A stretch of DNA of 64,000 nucleotides from Proteus vulgaris (GTDB taxonomy: Bacteria; Pseudomonadota; Gammaproteobacteria; Enterobacterales; Enterobacteriaceae), in contig LR590468.1 in the NCBI GenBank assembly GCA_901472505.1, positions 2,765,501-2,829,500 of the forward strand, in the 5' to 3' direction. The notes under the pieces were generated by a model. It saw only the letters and a list, made by a program, of their open reading frames with translations. It had not been told where the DNA came from and ran no database searches. A program made the position numbers and the translations under genes. Numbering within the stretch: position 1 is the stretch's first letter; each line of letters begins with the position of its first letter. Shown here piece by piece: positions 50,273 to 61,209 of this stretch.

Positions 50273-51866
50273 TTATTTTTTATAAGCCTGAGCAAAATTT
50301 TCTCTTGCTTGCTCTTGTGCCATATCAAAAAACTGAGCAATCTCTTCTGGTGAAGTATTCGGGATATTTTTTGCTTTTTCTTGAATATGTTTTAATGTTG
50401 CCGTTGCTTCTGTTCTAATTTTTTCAATATCATGATGGAGCAATTTACCAAAGCGTTTTTTAACTTCACCGTTAATAATGACAGTATCAACATCAGAAGC
50501 GGTAGTTTGTAATACAATTGAGCCGGCAGGGTAACTCGAAGGAACAAAGGCTTTGCTTTGAGATACAATAATAATATCTGCTTTTTTACTTGGTGTAAGA
50601 GTGCCTATCTGTTTTTCCATTCCTAATGCTTCAGCGCTACCTTGAGTTGCCCAAGTCAATGCATCTCTCACACTTAAATCAATATGAGTCGTTGTTTTAC
50701 CTGTCCTATTAGCTGTCGCTTCATTATCCATACAACGTTGGAATTGTAATCCTAAACGCATTTGTGAAAATAAATCACCAGAACCAACGCAAACAATATC
50801 TGTACTTAATCCAGGCTTAAATCCATGGTCAATGCTTGCACGAAAAGGCGGTCTCCCCATTCCCATTTGCATTTCTGTTTCTGGTGCAATAGATATTTTT
50901 CCACCTGTTTGAGATAAAATATCCCATTCACTACGATCTAAGGAGGTACAGTGGATATGGAGATGACCAGGATGGAGAAGATTGTTTTGTTTTAGTTCAT
51001 GTAATCCTTTTAATAAAATAGATTTTTCTGCAGCGCCTGTATGTGAGGCAATAAATATCCCCATTTTTTGGGCTTGCTCAATTTCTTGGCGTGTATGCTC
51101 AAACGGAATGGTCCCAAAATCGCTCAGCAATACGCCCATTTTGTTTATTGTATTGTTATTTTTATAAAATTTTTGGTAGATCTCTTTTGCTGTCTCAAGA
51201 CGTTGTGAATGTGTTTTAAATCTATTTTCACCTTTATAATCATAAGACTGCATGCCATAAGCATAGATGCTACGGATCCCTGATTCACGTAAAGAGTCAA
51301 TAGCAGCTACGGCATGTTGGGGGGTGTTTACACAATCACAGCAATCTAAAATCGTCGTTACCCCAGCATCTAGCGCTTCTAAAGAACCGACTAAGGTTGC
51401 CATTTTTAAATCGTCAGCTTCCATTAATGCACCGATACCATAGAAAACGGAGTTTAAAAAATGCGCTAATGACATATCAGCAGAAATACTTCTTAAAAGA
51501 GACATCCAGGTATGTCGATGACTATCAATGATACCTGGAAGAATAATACCGCCTTCCAGCATCAATTAATTCTGCATCAATGTGGGCAAATTTCGAGATA
51601 TCCCCAACATCAATAATAGTGTCATTTTCAATTAGAACGGCTCCATGCTCTAAATCACCGTATTTTTCGTCCATTGTTATGACATAGCCGTTATATATGA
51701 TTTTTTTTAGATTTTTTGGTCCGCGATGTAGCTTCTATTTTCCTTATCTAAAGAAGAGGATATTGCTGAAGCTTTATTTGGTGTAGTAAATGCTAGGCCC
51801 AAAAGAGCCTGCACCAGCAGCTTTTATAAAAGCGCGTCTTGAAATTGTATTTTTATTATTTGTCAT
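50273..51866 (-). pseudogene. Tat-exported amidohydrolase (SsnA/chlorohydrolase-like), three frameshifts
   Basis: About 530 residues if repaired. Start ATG 51866: MTNNKNTISRRAFIKAAGAG has a twin-arginine signal (SRRAFIK). Then KNLKKIIYNGYVITMDEKYG and the metal-dependent hydrolase core: DSHRH, ASHTG, LHIHCTS, GLSTD. Frame breaks: one extra base near 51798-51804, one missing near 51718, and one extra G near 51556-51557. The C-terminal 430 codons are one open frame from 51565. Substrate unknown; the family covers deaminases and chlorohydrolases of heterocyclic compounds. Downstream of a TetR gene. Confidence 0.8.
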
Positions 51867-51887
51867 GATGTTATCTCAATGAAAAAA

Positions 51888-51948
51888 TGTATTGTTCAGT
51901 ACAGAATTATTCTAACATTGTTTTTTGTGTATTGAATAGTACATAATT
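51888..51948. promoter_or_regulatory. duplicated operator-like repeat, probable TetR sites
   Basis: Two 21-base direct repeats, 51888-51908 and 51928-51948, with 17 of 21 bases identical and starts 40 bases apart. Each contains a half-palindrome TGTA-N8-TACA. They lie 22-82 bases before the amidohydrolase start. Inference: binding sites of the TetR protein encoded next to it. Confidence 0.55.
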
Positions 51949-52146
51949 TTTTTTTTGAATTTTTAATAATGAGTACAACTTCGTTGATGTAAAAATGACG
52001 AATGATGAATAAAGAAGGAGAGTGTACGTATTGAGGTTGGAGTGAGTTTATATAACGCTTTTGAGAAAACGGTGTTGAAGCCCGCCACTATTGTGAATAC
52101 AAATCGGTAAACAGGCTAATGTATAGTATAAGTATAAAGAGAATAA

Positions 52147-52786
52147 TTATTTTTCTTTTTTGTCTAATAAAAGGTAATCCCCAATAATCAAAGCGCATAA
52201 CTTACATTGTTGACGTATTTCTTCATTTGTTGGGGAATAATCAGGGGTAATTAATGCTTTCATAAAGAAGTTTGTTTTTAACATCTCAATAAAAAATCCA
52301 GCGACATGGCGTAGTTGTTCAAAATCTAATTTAATTTCTTCTAATTTTTCGAGTTCTTGTGCCAAATATTTATAACTATTTTCAGGTGCAAGTTGATTAA
52401 ATGCTTGTCCTAACATAGGAAAATGCACAGATTCCGCAATAACTAAACGATAAAGACCCATTGTTTTAGGTTCGAGTAATTTATTGATGAATGAAAAACC
52501 AAAGTGCTCAAGTAGCTGATAGGCTGTTTTATGTTCTAGCATCTTATTTTGCACTTCAAGAAAGATATCATCAATTAGGTTTTCAATTACTGCGGAAAAC
52601 AATCCTTCTTTATTTTTAAAGTGATGATAAAGCGTTGAGCGAGATCCTCCTGATTTTTGAATGATCATATCAAGAGATGTTTTTTTCGTAACCATAAGTC
52701 AAAAAGCAATCTATAGCGGCATTTATCATCGCTTGGGTTCGTTGATGCCCTTTTGTCGTCAATTTAGGTTTTGTTTTCTGTTTCAT
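52147..52786 (-). pseudogene. TetR/AcrR family regulator, one frameshift
   Basis: 212 residues if repaired. ATG 52786, MKQKTKPKLTTKGHQRTQAMINAA; HTH recognised in TSLDMIIQKSGGSRSTLYHHFKNKEGLF. The frame breaks in the T7 run 52680-52686 (after LTYGYEK); with one base fewer the HTH joins on. The C-terminal ligand domain shows no known motif. The repressor would control the downstream amidohydrolase gene (280 bases further on, same strand) through the repeat described there. Confidence 0.85.
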
Positions 52787-53194
52787 AATAGTTAAGAAAG
52801 TGGATTGTTAAATAATAAAGTAATGTGCTTTTGAGTATAACATCGAAAATAAGTCACTCTATGGAATAACGATATGAATTCGCTGTTGGTGTATACAAAA
52901 TAGGAAGCTTTAGAAGTTCTGAATCGATATGTATGAGATACGGCCAAATAATGATTGGTTGAATGTCATAATATTGAGTCATAGGGATCCATGAGTATGC
53001 CAATATGTGGAAAAAGACCTCTATTTAAGAGTGTTTTCCGATTATTTGTGGTTTCTTGAATATCAATAAAGAAAGAATTTAAATAGAGCGAGAGGTGTTT
53101 GATTGTTTTTCAATCGTCATGTGGCTATAATTCATACATTGACCGTCAAGTTGATTGTTAAATGCGCTATCGAGAGCTTTTTTTAAAATAATAC
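52787..53194. other. region upstream of the rRNA promoters
   Basis: About 400 bases without a supported gene. A candidate extra promoter: TTGTTT (53103-53108), 17-base spacer, TATAAT (53126-53131), 60 bases upstream of P1. The short open frames are chance. Confidence 0.45.
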
Positions 53195-53222
53195 TTGTCA
53201 CATTCAGAAAACTCCCTATAAT
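53195..53222 (+). promoter_or_regulatory. rRNA promoter P1
   Basis: -35 TTGTCA, 16-base spacer, -10 TATAAT, then GCGCCC discriminator; an A+T-rich UP-like stretch (CTTTTTTTAAAATAATA) lies before it. Confidence 0.85.
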
Positions 53223-53307
53223 GCGCCCTCGTTGTCACGGCAAACCACGCTAAGTGAGTTAGTCGAGAGAACAAAGAAAAAAAGTGTGAAGCCTTGAAAA
53301 TAAGCGC

Positions 53308-53335
53308 TTGACACGAAATGAGGAAGATGTAGAAT
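53308..53335 (+). promoter_or_regulatory. rRNA promoter P2
   Basis: -35 TTGACA, 16-base spacer, -10 TAGAAT, 113 bases after P1. Confidence 0.8.
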
Positions 53336-53386
53336 GCACCTCCTCGCAACAACGCAGAAGACCGGAAACGGCAGCGAATGTTGCAC

Positions 53387-53398
53387 TGCTCTTTAACA
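53387..53398 (+). promoter_or_regulatory. boxA antitermination site in the 16S leader
   Basis: TGCTCTTTAACA, the conserved Nus-factor boxA; an identical copy is at 55532-55543 before 23S. Confidence 0.9.
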
Positions 53399-53542
53399 AA
53401 TTATCAGACAATCTGTGTGGGCACTCGCAGAGACGATATCTTCTAAAATATTAGATGTATCAAGTCTTGAAGAGTGAACAACAAAAGTAAATTCATTTAT
53501 GAATAGCTAAGTTTTCGATTTCTTTGAGCATCAAACACTTTT

Positions 53543-55085
<1,543 letters not shown>

Positions 55086-55156
55086 CCTAAGAGATACGTG
55101 TTATGTGCAGTGCTCACACAGATTGTCTGATGAAGAATGAGCAGAAATACCGGTAT

Positions 55157-55233
<77 letters not shown>

Positions 55234-55392
55234 AATCGTATTGATACTGCGTTGTGAAATCACTCGTTTACTGATGTAAACTTCGTGACTTCACGCCTTG
55301 TCTCACTGCGATTGGCTCAATTCTTACTTAAAGGAAGACTTCCAATAAGAAAGAAACCTGAGAAATAAAAACGGTATTAAAGAATGCATTAT

Positions 55393-55468
55393 GGGGCTAT
55401 AGCTCAGCTGGGAGAGCGCCTGCCTTGCACGCAGGAGGTCAGCGGTTCGATCCCGCTTAGCTCCACCA
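55393..55468 (+). tRNA. alaT: tRNA-Ala (TGC)
   Basis: 76 nt with CCA; GGGGCTATAGCTCAGC start, anticodon TGC in CTTGCACG. 159 bases after tRNA-Ile. Confidence 0.97.
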
Positions 55469-55808
55469 TAATCTCTTGAATATAAAATAATAATTCAGAG
55501 TATATTAGCAATAGTATACTGCGAATTATTTTGCTCTTTAACAATCTGGAACAAGCTGAAAAATTGAAAACAAATCAATATATCACCGAGGTATATTGAT
55601 GAGTCTCTCAAAATCTCAAACTTTGAATGTGTTTTTTCGACATCGAAGTGGGATGAGCGAGCAATTTACAGTTCGAGGCGGCCAGCGCACAGTCAGCGCA
55701 ACATACATTAGTATGTGAGCATGGCCGAGCACTGCCCAACGACGAAATGTAATCTGCACAGCCATCACCACCCAGACGTCATTAAGAAGAAACATCTTCG
55801 GGTTGTGA
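55469..55808 (+). other. tRNA-Ala to 23S spacer
   Basis: 340 bases of transcribed spacer with a second boxA (55532-55543) and the 5' part of the 23S processing stem. No gene. Confidence 0.7.
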
Positions 55809-56347
55809 GGTTAAGCGAATAAGCGTACACGGTGGATGCCTAGGCAATCAGAGGCGATGAAGGACGTGCTAATCTGCGATAAGCGTCGGTAAGGTGATAT
55901 GAACCGTTATACCCGACGATTTCCGAATGGGGAAACCCAATATCCAATGGATATTATCATTAACTGAATACATAGGTTAATGAAGCGAACCGGGAGAACT
56001 GAAACATCTCAGTACCCCGAGGAAAAGAAATCAACCGAGATTCCCCTAGTAGCGGCGAGCGAACGGGGAACAGCCCAGAGTCTTAATCAACAGCAGCATC
56101 AGGAGAACGGTCTGGAAAGTCCGGCAGTAAAGGGTGATAGCCCCGTATCCGAAGATGCTGTTATTGTGAACTCGACGAGTAGGGCGGGACACGTGTTATC
56201 CTGTCTGAATATGGGGGGACCATCCTCCAAGGCTAAATACTCCTGATTGACCGATAGTGAACCAGTACCGTGAGGGGAAAGGCGAAAAGAACCCCGGCGA
56301 GGGGAGTGAAAAAGAACCTGAAACCGTGTACGTACAAGCAGTAGGAG

Positions 56348-56464
56348 CCCCACCACTAAGCTAGTGGTGAACTCACAGCGATTCTTTTGCATGATAAAGA
56401 GCGGTAGACGACGCGAAGTGACGTCCAACCAATCCAATCAGGCAGAGGAGGCTTAGTGGTGGGG
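56348..56464 (+). other. intervening sequence in 23S helix 25
   Basis: Arms CCCCACCACTAAGC (56348-56361) and GCTTAGTGGTGGGG (56451-56464) pair over 14 bases; about 90 bases lie between. E. coli has only a short loop here. Flanks are GCAGTAGGAG and TGACTGCGTACC. Confidence 0.9.
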
Positions 56465-56886
56465 TGACTGCGTACCTTTTGTATAATGGGTCAGCGACTT
56501 ATATTCTGTAGCAAGGTTAACCGAATAGGGGAGCCGTAGGGAAACCGAGTCTTAACTGGGCGAATGAGTTGCAGGGTATAGACCCGAAACCCGGTGATCT
56601 ATCCATGGGCAGGTTGAAGGTTGGGTAACACTAACTGGAGGACCGAACCGACTAATGTTGAAAAATTAGCGGATGACTTGTGGATGGGGGTGAAAGGCCA
56701 ATCAAACCGGGAGATAGCTGGTTCTCCCCGAAAGCTATTTAGGTAGCGCCTCGTGAACTCATCTTCGGGGGTAGAGCACTGTTTCGACTAGGGGGTCATC
56801 CCGACTTACCAACTCGATGCAAACTGCGAATACCGAAGAATGTTATCACGGGAGACACACGGCGGGTGCTAACGTCCGTCGTGAAG

Positions 56887-56919
<33 letters not shown>

Positions 56920-56966
56920 AAAGTCATGGTTAAGTGGGAAACGAAGTGGGAAGGCTCAGACAGCCA

Positions 56967-56998
<32 letters not shown>

Positions 56999-57078
56999 GA
57001 AAGCGTAATAGCTCACTGGTCGAGTCGGCCCGCGCGGAAGATGTAACGGGGCTAAACCATGCACCGAAGCTGCGGCAG

Positions 57079-57193
57079 CGAACGTATCACTTAAATTTGT
57101 TTAAGTGAGAAACGATTGACGGAACGAAGAGACGTCAATGCGTCCATAAAAGTCGAGGCGAAAGTCCGATAAGCGAATTTAAGGATACGTTCG
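57079..57193 (+). other. intervening sequence in 23S helix 45
   Basis: Arms CGAACGTATC (57079-57088) and GATACGTTCG (57184-57193); about 95 bases between, including an inner hairpin CACTTAAA/TTTAAGTG. E. coli has about 16 bases here. Confidence 0.9.
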
Positions 57194-57908
57194 TTGGGTA
57201 GGGGAGCGTTCTGTAAGCCTGCGAAGGTGTACTGTGAGGTATGCTGGAGGTATCAGAAGTGCGAATGCTGACATAAGTAACGATAATGCGGGTGAAAAAC
57301 CCGCACGCCGGAAGACCAAGGGTTCCTGTCCAACGTTAATCGGGGCAGGGTGAGTCGACCCCTAAGGCGAGGCTGAAAAGCGTAGTCGATGGGAAACGGG
57401 TTAATATTCCCGTACTGGTGGTAACTGCGATGGGGGAACGGAGAAGGCTAGGTTGTCCGGGCGACGGTCGTCCCGGTTCAAGCATGTAGGCAGAGTGATT
57501 AGGCAAATCCGGTCACTTAATGCTGAGGTGTGATGACGAGCCACTAAGGTGGTGAAGCAATTGATGCCCTGCTTCCAGGAAAAGCCTCTAAGCTTCAGGT
57601 TACCAACAATCGTACCCCAAACCGACACAGGTGGTCAGGTAGAGAATACTCAGGCGCTTGAGAGAACTCGGGTGAAGGAACTAGGCAAAATGGTGCCGTA
57701 ACTTCGGGAGAAGGCACGCTGGCGGTAAGTGAAGTCCCTTGCGGACGGAGCCGAAGCCAGTCGAAGATACCAGCTGGCTGCAACTGTTTATTAAAAACAC
57801 AGCACTGTGCAAACACGAAAGTGGACGTATACGGTGTGACGCCTGCCCGGTGCTGGAAGGTTAATTGATGGGGTTATCCTTAGGGAGAAGCTCTTGATCG
57901 AAGCCCCA

Positions 57909-57994
<86 letters not shown>

Positions 57995-58416
57995 GGCCAG
58001 GCTGTCTCCACCCGAGACTCAGTGAAATTGAACTCGCTGTGAAGATGCAGTGTACCCGCGGCAAGACGGAAAGACCCCGTGAACCTTTACTATAGCTTGA
58101 CACTGAACATTGAGCCTTGATGTGTAGGATAGGTGGGAGACTATGAAATGTGGACGCCAGTCTGCATGGAGTCAACCTTGAAATACCACCCTTTAACGTT
58201 TGATGTTCTAACCTAGGCCCGTGATCCGGGTCAGGGACCGTGTCTGGTGGGTAGTTTGACTGGGGCGGTCTCCTCCTAAAGAGTAACGGAGGAGCACGAA
58301 GGTTGGCTAAGCATGGTCGGACATCATGCGGTTAGTGCAAAGGCATAAGCCAGCTTGACTGTGAGAGTGACGGCTCGAGCAGGTACGAAAGTAGGTCTTA
58401 GTGATCCGGTGGTTCT

Positions 58417-58472
<56 letters not shown>

Positions 58473-58501
58473 ACCGCCCAAGAGTTCATATCGACGGCGG
58501 T

Positions 58502-58544
<43 letters not shown>

Positions 58545-58545
58545 T

Positions 58546-58579
<34 letters not shown>

Positions 58580-58656
58580 TGGTACGCGAGCTGGGTTTAG
58601 AACGTCGTGAGACAGTTCGGTCCCTATCTGCCGTGGGCGTTGGAAGATTGAGAGGG

Positions 58657-58688
<32 letters not shown>

Positions 58689-59030
58689 GCACCACTGGTG
58701 TTCGGGTTGTCATGCCAATGGCATTGCCCGGTAGCTAAGTGCGGAAGAGATAACCGCTGAAAGCATCTAAGCGGGAAACTTGCCTCGAGATGAGTCTTCC
58801 CTGTCACCTTGAGTGACCTAAAGGAACGTTTAAGACTAAGACGTTGATAGGCTGGGTGTGTAAGCGTAGCGATACGTTGAGCTAACCAGTACTAATGAAC
58901 CGTGAGGCTTAACCTGACAACACCGAAGGTGTTTTGTCTGAGAGACGAAGAGTAGATAAAGTAGGCTTGTTTAAGATTGATATTACTGGCGACTGACCGA
59001 AAGGAAAGAAGCGGGTAATAAAACCGAATT

Positions 59031-59150
59031 TGCTTGGTGGCCATAGCGCAGCGGTCCCACCTGATCCCATGCCGAACTCAGAAGTGAAACGTTGTAGCGC
59101 CGATGGTAGTGTGGGGTCTCCCCATGTGAGAGTAGGGAACTGCCAGGCAT
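59031..59150 (+). rRNA. rrf: 5S ribosomal RNA
   Basis: 120 nt, TGCTTGGTGGCCATAGCG to ACTGCCAGGCAT, ends pairing. 115 bases after 23S. Confidence 0.97.
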
Positions 59151-59163
59151 TAAATAAGACGAG

Positions 59164-59192
59164 AAAGCCAACCCACTGGGTTGGCTTTTTTG
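59164..59192 (+). terminator. terminator of the rRNA operon
   Basis: Stem AAAGCCAACCC/GGGTTGGCTTT with loop ACT and a T6 tail. Confidence 0.93.
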
Positions 59193-59223
59193 CGTTTAAG
59201 GTTTTTAAATAAAAGTTACAAAG

Positions 59224-59571
59224 TTACTTTAATTGTTGATAAAGTAATGAGCCTGCCGTCGCGCCAGCAACATCATAAGCAAAATCATGCCAACTCCAAC
59301 CTGTTCCTTCGGGTCTACTATCATAAAGCTCTTTTGCTACTCCCAAACTAATCGAAAACGATAGACCTATTAATACACCTTCTTTATGGCCATAATTTTG
59401 ATGTTCTGCATAAGCATTCGCACCCGCTGATGTCACCATAGAAAATAAGAAATGCTGAGCTTTATCTTTGCCTTTCCAATTGTCATTAGCAAAATGAAAT
59501 GATCGACAACCTGTTAAAGCTATTATTGATAATAAAATAATAGCAGAACTATATTTGAGCTTTAGTTTCAT
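59224..59571 (-). CDS. yfiM: YfiM family lipoprotein
   Basis: 115 residues. Lipoprotein signal with lipobox ALTG and Cys22, then DKAQHFLFSMV, the segment SFSISLGVAKELYDSR, and the C-terminal GWSWHDFAYDVAGATAG, all typical of YfiM. Function unknown. Next to pssA, as in E. coli. Confidence 0.92.
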   Translation of the reverse strand: MKLKLKYSSAIILLSIIALTGCRSFHFANDNWKGKDKAQHFLFSMVTSAGANAYAEHQNYGHKEGVLIGLSFSISLGVAKELYDSRPEGTGWSWHDFAYDVAGATAGSLLYQQLK

Positions 59572-59647
59572 AAAATAAAAGCCTTATTACGGACAATTGA
59601 TGTTCTTAAATAAGATACATAGAGTATAGAAGATGATTATTGATACA

Positions 59648-59677
59648 AAAAAGCCTTACAAATATTAAGCAAGGCTT
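59648..59677 (-). terminator. terminator of pssA
   Basis: Stem AAGCCTT/AAGGCTT, T run on the minus strand side. Confidence 0.75.
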
Positions 59678-59698
59678 CGGGGGGAGGAAGTGTTAGTG

Positions 59699-61057
59699 TT
59701 AAAGTATACGGCTAATTAATCTATCAACACGAATACGTCGTAACCGTTTGATCAATTTTTTCACTTTAAGTGGGTAAAGTTTAATACTTTCTAGCTCTTG
59801 GTAATGTTTTACAATACATGTTTTTTGGCGAATACAGGCTAGCTCTTTATGCCGTTGCTCATGTAATTCATGTTTAGGATCATGAATTAATATCGCATTT
59901 TCTAAATCTAATCCCCATGCCCGTGGGTTAAGATTATTACCTGTAATCAATTGCCAATTATCATCAATCCACACACCTTTTAAGTGATAGGTATTATCAC
60001 TGTCTTTCCAGAGTCTTACTGTTAATTGGTCATTATCAATAAACCGTTGGAAACGCTGGGTAAATTTACGTAGATTGATCTCATAGAGATAAGGCAGGGC
60101 ACCAATAATTTTAAACGGCTCTTCAGGTGGGATATAAAAGTCATTTGCTGTTTTATCACCAATAATAATTTCGACTTGTTTGCCATTTCTTAATAAATGG
60201 CTGATTTGACGAACAAGGATCGCAGGTAAATTAAAATAAGGTGTGCAAATAACTAATTTTTCTTCTGTAGAAGCCATTAGGTGAGAAATGGTCTTATTTA
60301 AGATATTTTTCTTACCTAAACCTACTAAAGGCGTTACTGCTAATTCATGATTAGAAGCATTGGCTTTAATATCATAGCCATCACGTGTGCGTAAATTAAA
60401 ACGAAATTGGCGTATGCAATTTTTTATTTCAGCACAACGAACTCTATCTTTAATATCAAGACGTTGAATAGCTTCAGATTGCAGAAGATCACTCACAATA
60501 AATTGTTTCATTGTGGTCGCTAATTCACTATTTTGAATAATGTGATATCGGTCATAGCGATATTTATCTAGCTTATGCAAATACACATTATTAATACTTG
60601 CACCACTATAAATAACCGTATCATCAAAGATAAAGCCTTTAAGGTGTAACACACCTAGCGCTTCACGGGTATTAACAGGGATCCCATAAATAGGGAGCTC
60701 TATACCAGGGTGTTGCTGTGCAACATGGTAATACCAATCTGCATTTGTCGCATCAGCAGAGGCACCAATACGCCCACGTTGAGCACGGTGCCAGTCAACA
60801 ATAACGGTAATGGATAATTCAGGACGTTGTTGTTTTGCGGTGTAAAGCGCATCAAGGATCTCTTCACCAGCCTCATCGTGCTCTAAATAAAGAGCAGTAA
60901 TAAAGATCTCTTTTTTTGCTTGAGCAATATATTTCAATAAGGTGCTGCGAAACGCGGACGTCTGATAAAGCGTTTCAACATCAGCAACTGACTGAGCTAA
61001 TTTAGGCAGTTGTGCAAGGTGTTGTTGATGCTTAGCAAGTTTTAGTTTAGACAACAT
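59699..61057 (-). CDS. pssA: phosphatidylserine synthase PssA
   Basis: 452 residues from ATG 61057. CDP-diacylglycerol plus serine to phosphatidylserine, the first step to phosphatidylethanolamine; the phospholipase-D-like, peripheral type. Two HxK motifs: HLKGFIFDDTVIYSGAS (about 134-150) and HLKGVWIDDNWQLITGNN (about 354-371). Basic C-terminus RRIRVDRLISRIL. Follows pat on the same strand, as in E. coli. Confidence 0.97.
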   Translation of the reverse strand: MLSKLKLAKHQQHLAQLPKLAQSVADVETLYQTSAFRSTLLKYIAQAKKEIFITALYLEHDEAGEEILDALYTAKQQRPELSITVIVDWHRAQRGRIGASADATNADWYYHVAQQHPGIELPIYGIPVNTREALGVLHLKGFIFDDTVIYSGASINNVYLHKLDKYRYDRYHIIQNSELATTMKQFIVSDLLQSEAIQRLDIKDRVRCAEIKNCIRQFRFNLRTRDGYDIKANASNHELAVTPLVGLGKKNILNKTISHLMASTEEKLVICTPYFNLPAILVRQISHLLRNGKQVEIIIGDKTANDFYIPPEEPFKIIGALPYLYEINLRKFTQRFQRFIDNDQLTVRLWKDSDNTYHLKGVWIDDNWQLITGNNLNPRAWGLDLENAILIHDPKHELHEQRHKELACIRQKTCIVKHYQELESIKLYPLKVKKLIKRLRRIRVDRLISRIL

Positions 61058-61209
61058 CACAGTGCTTAGTTCTCTTGTTTATGATGGCAGATGGAGCCAT
61101 CGTCCATGTGGATTTTCTTTAACCGATCTTCTGATCATAACATTAGTTATATGGGATGTACGCATAAAATCATCTTATATAGCTAATTTATCAAAGGATG
61201 TGTGAATAA

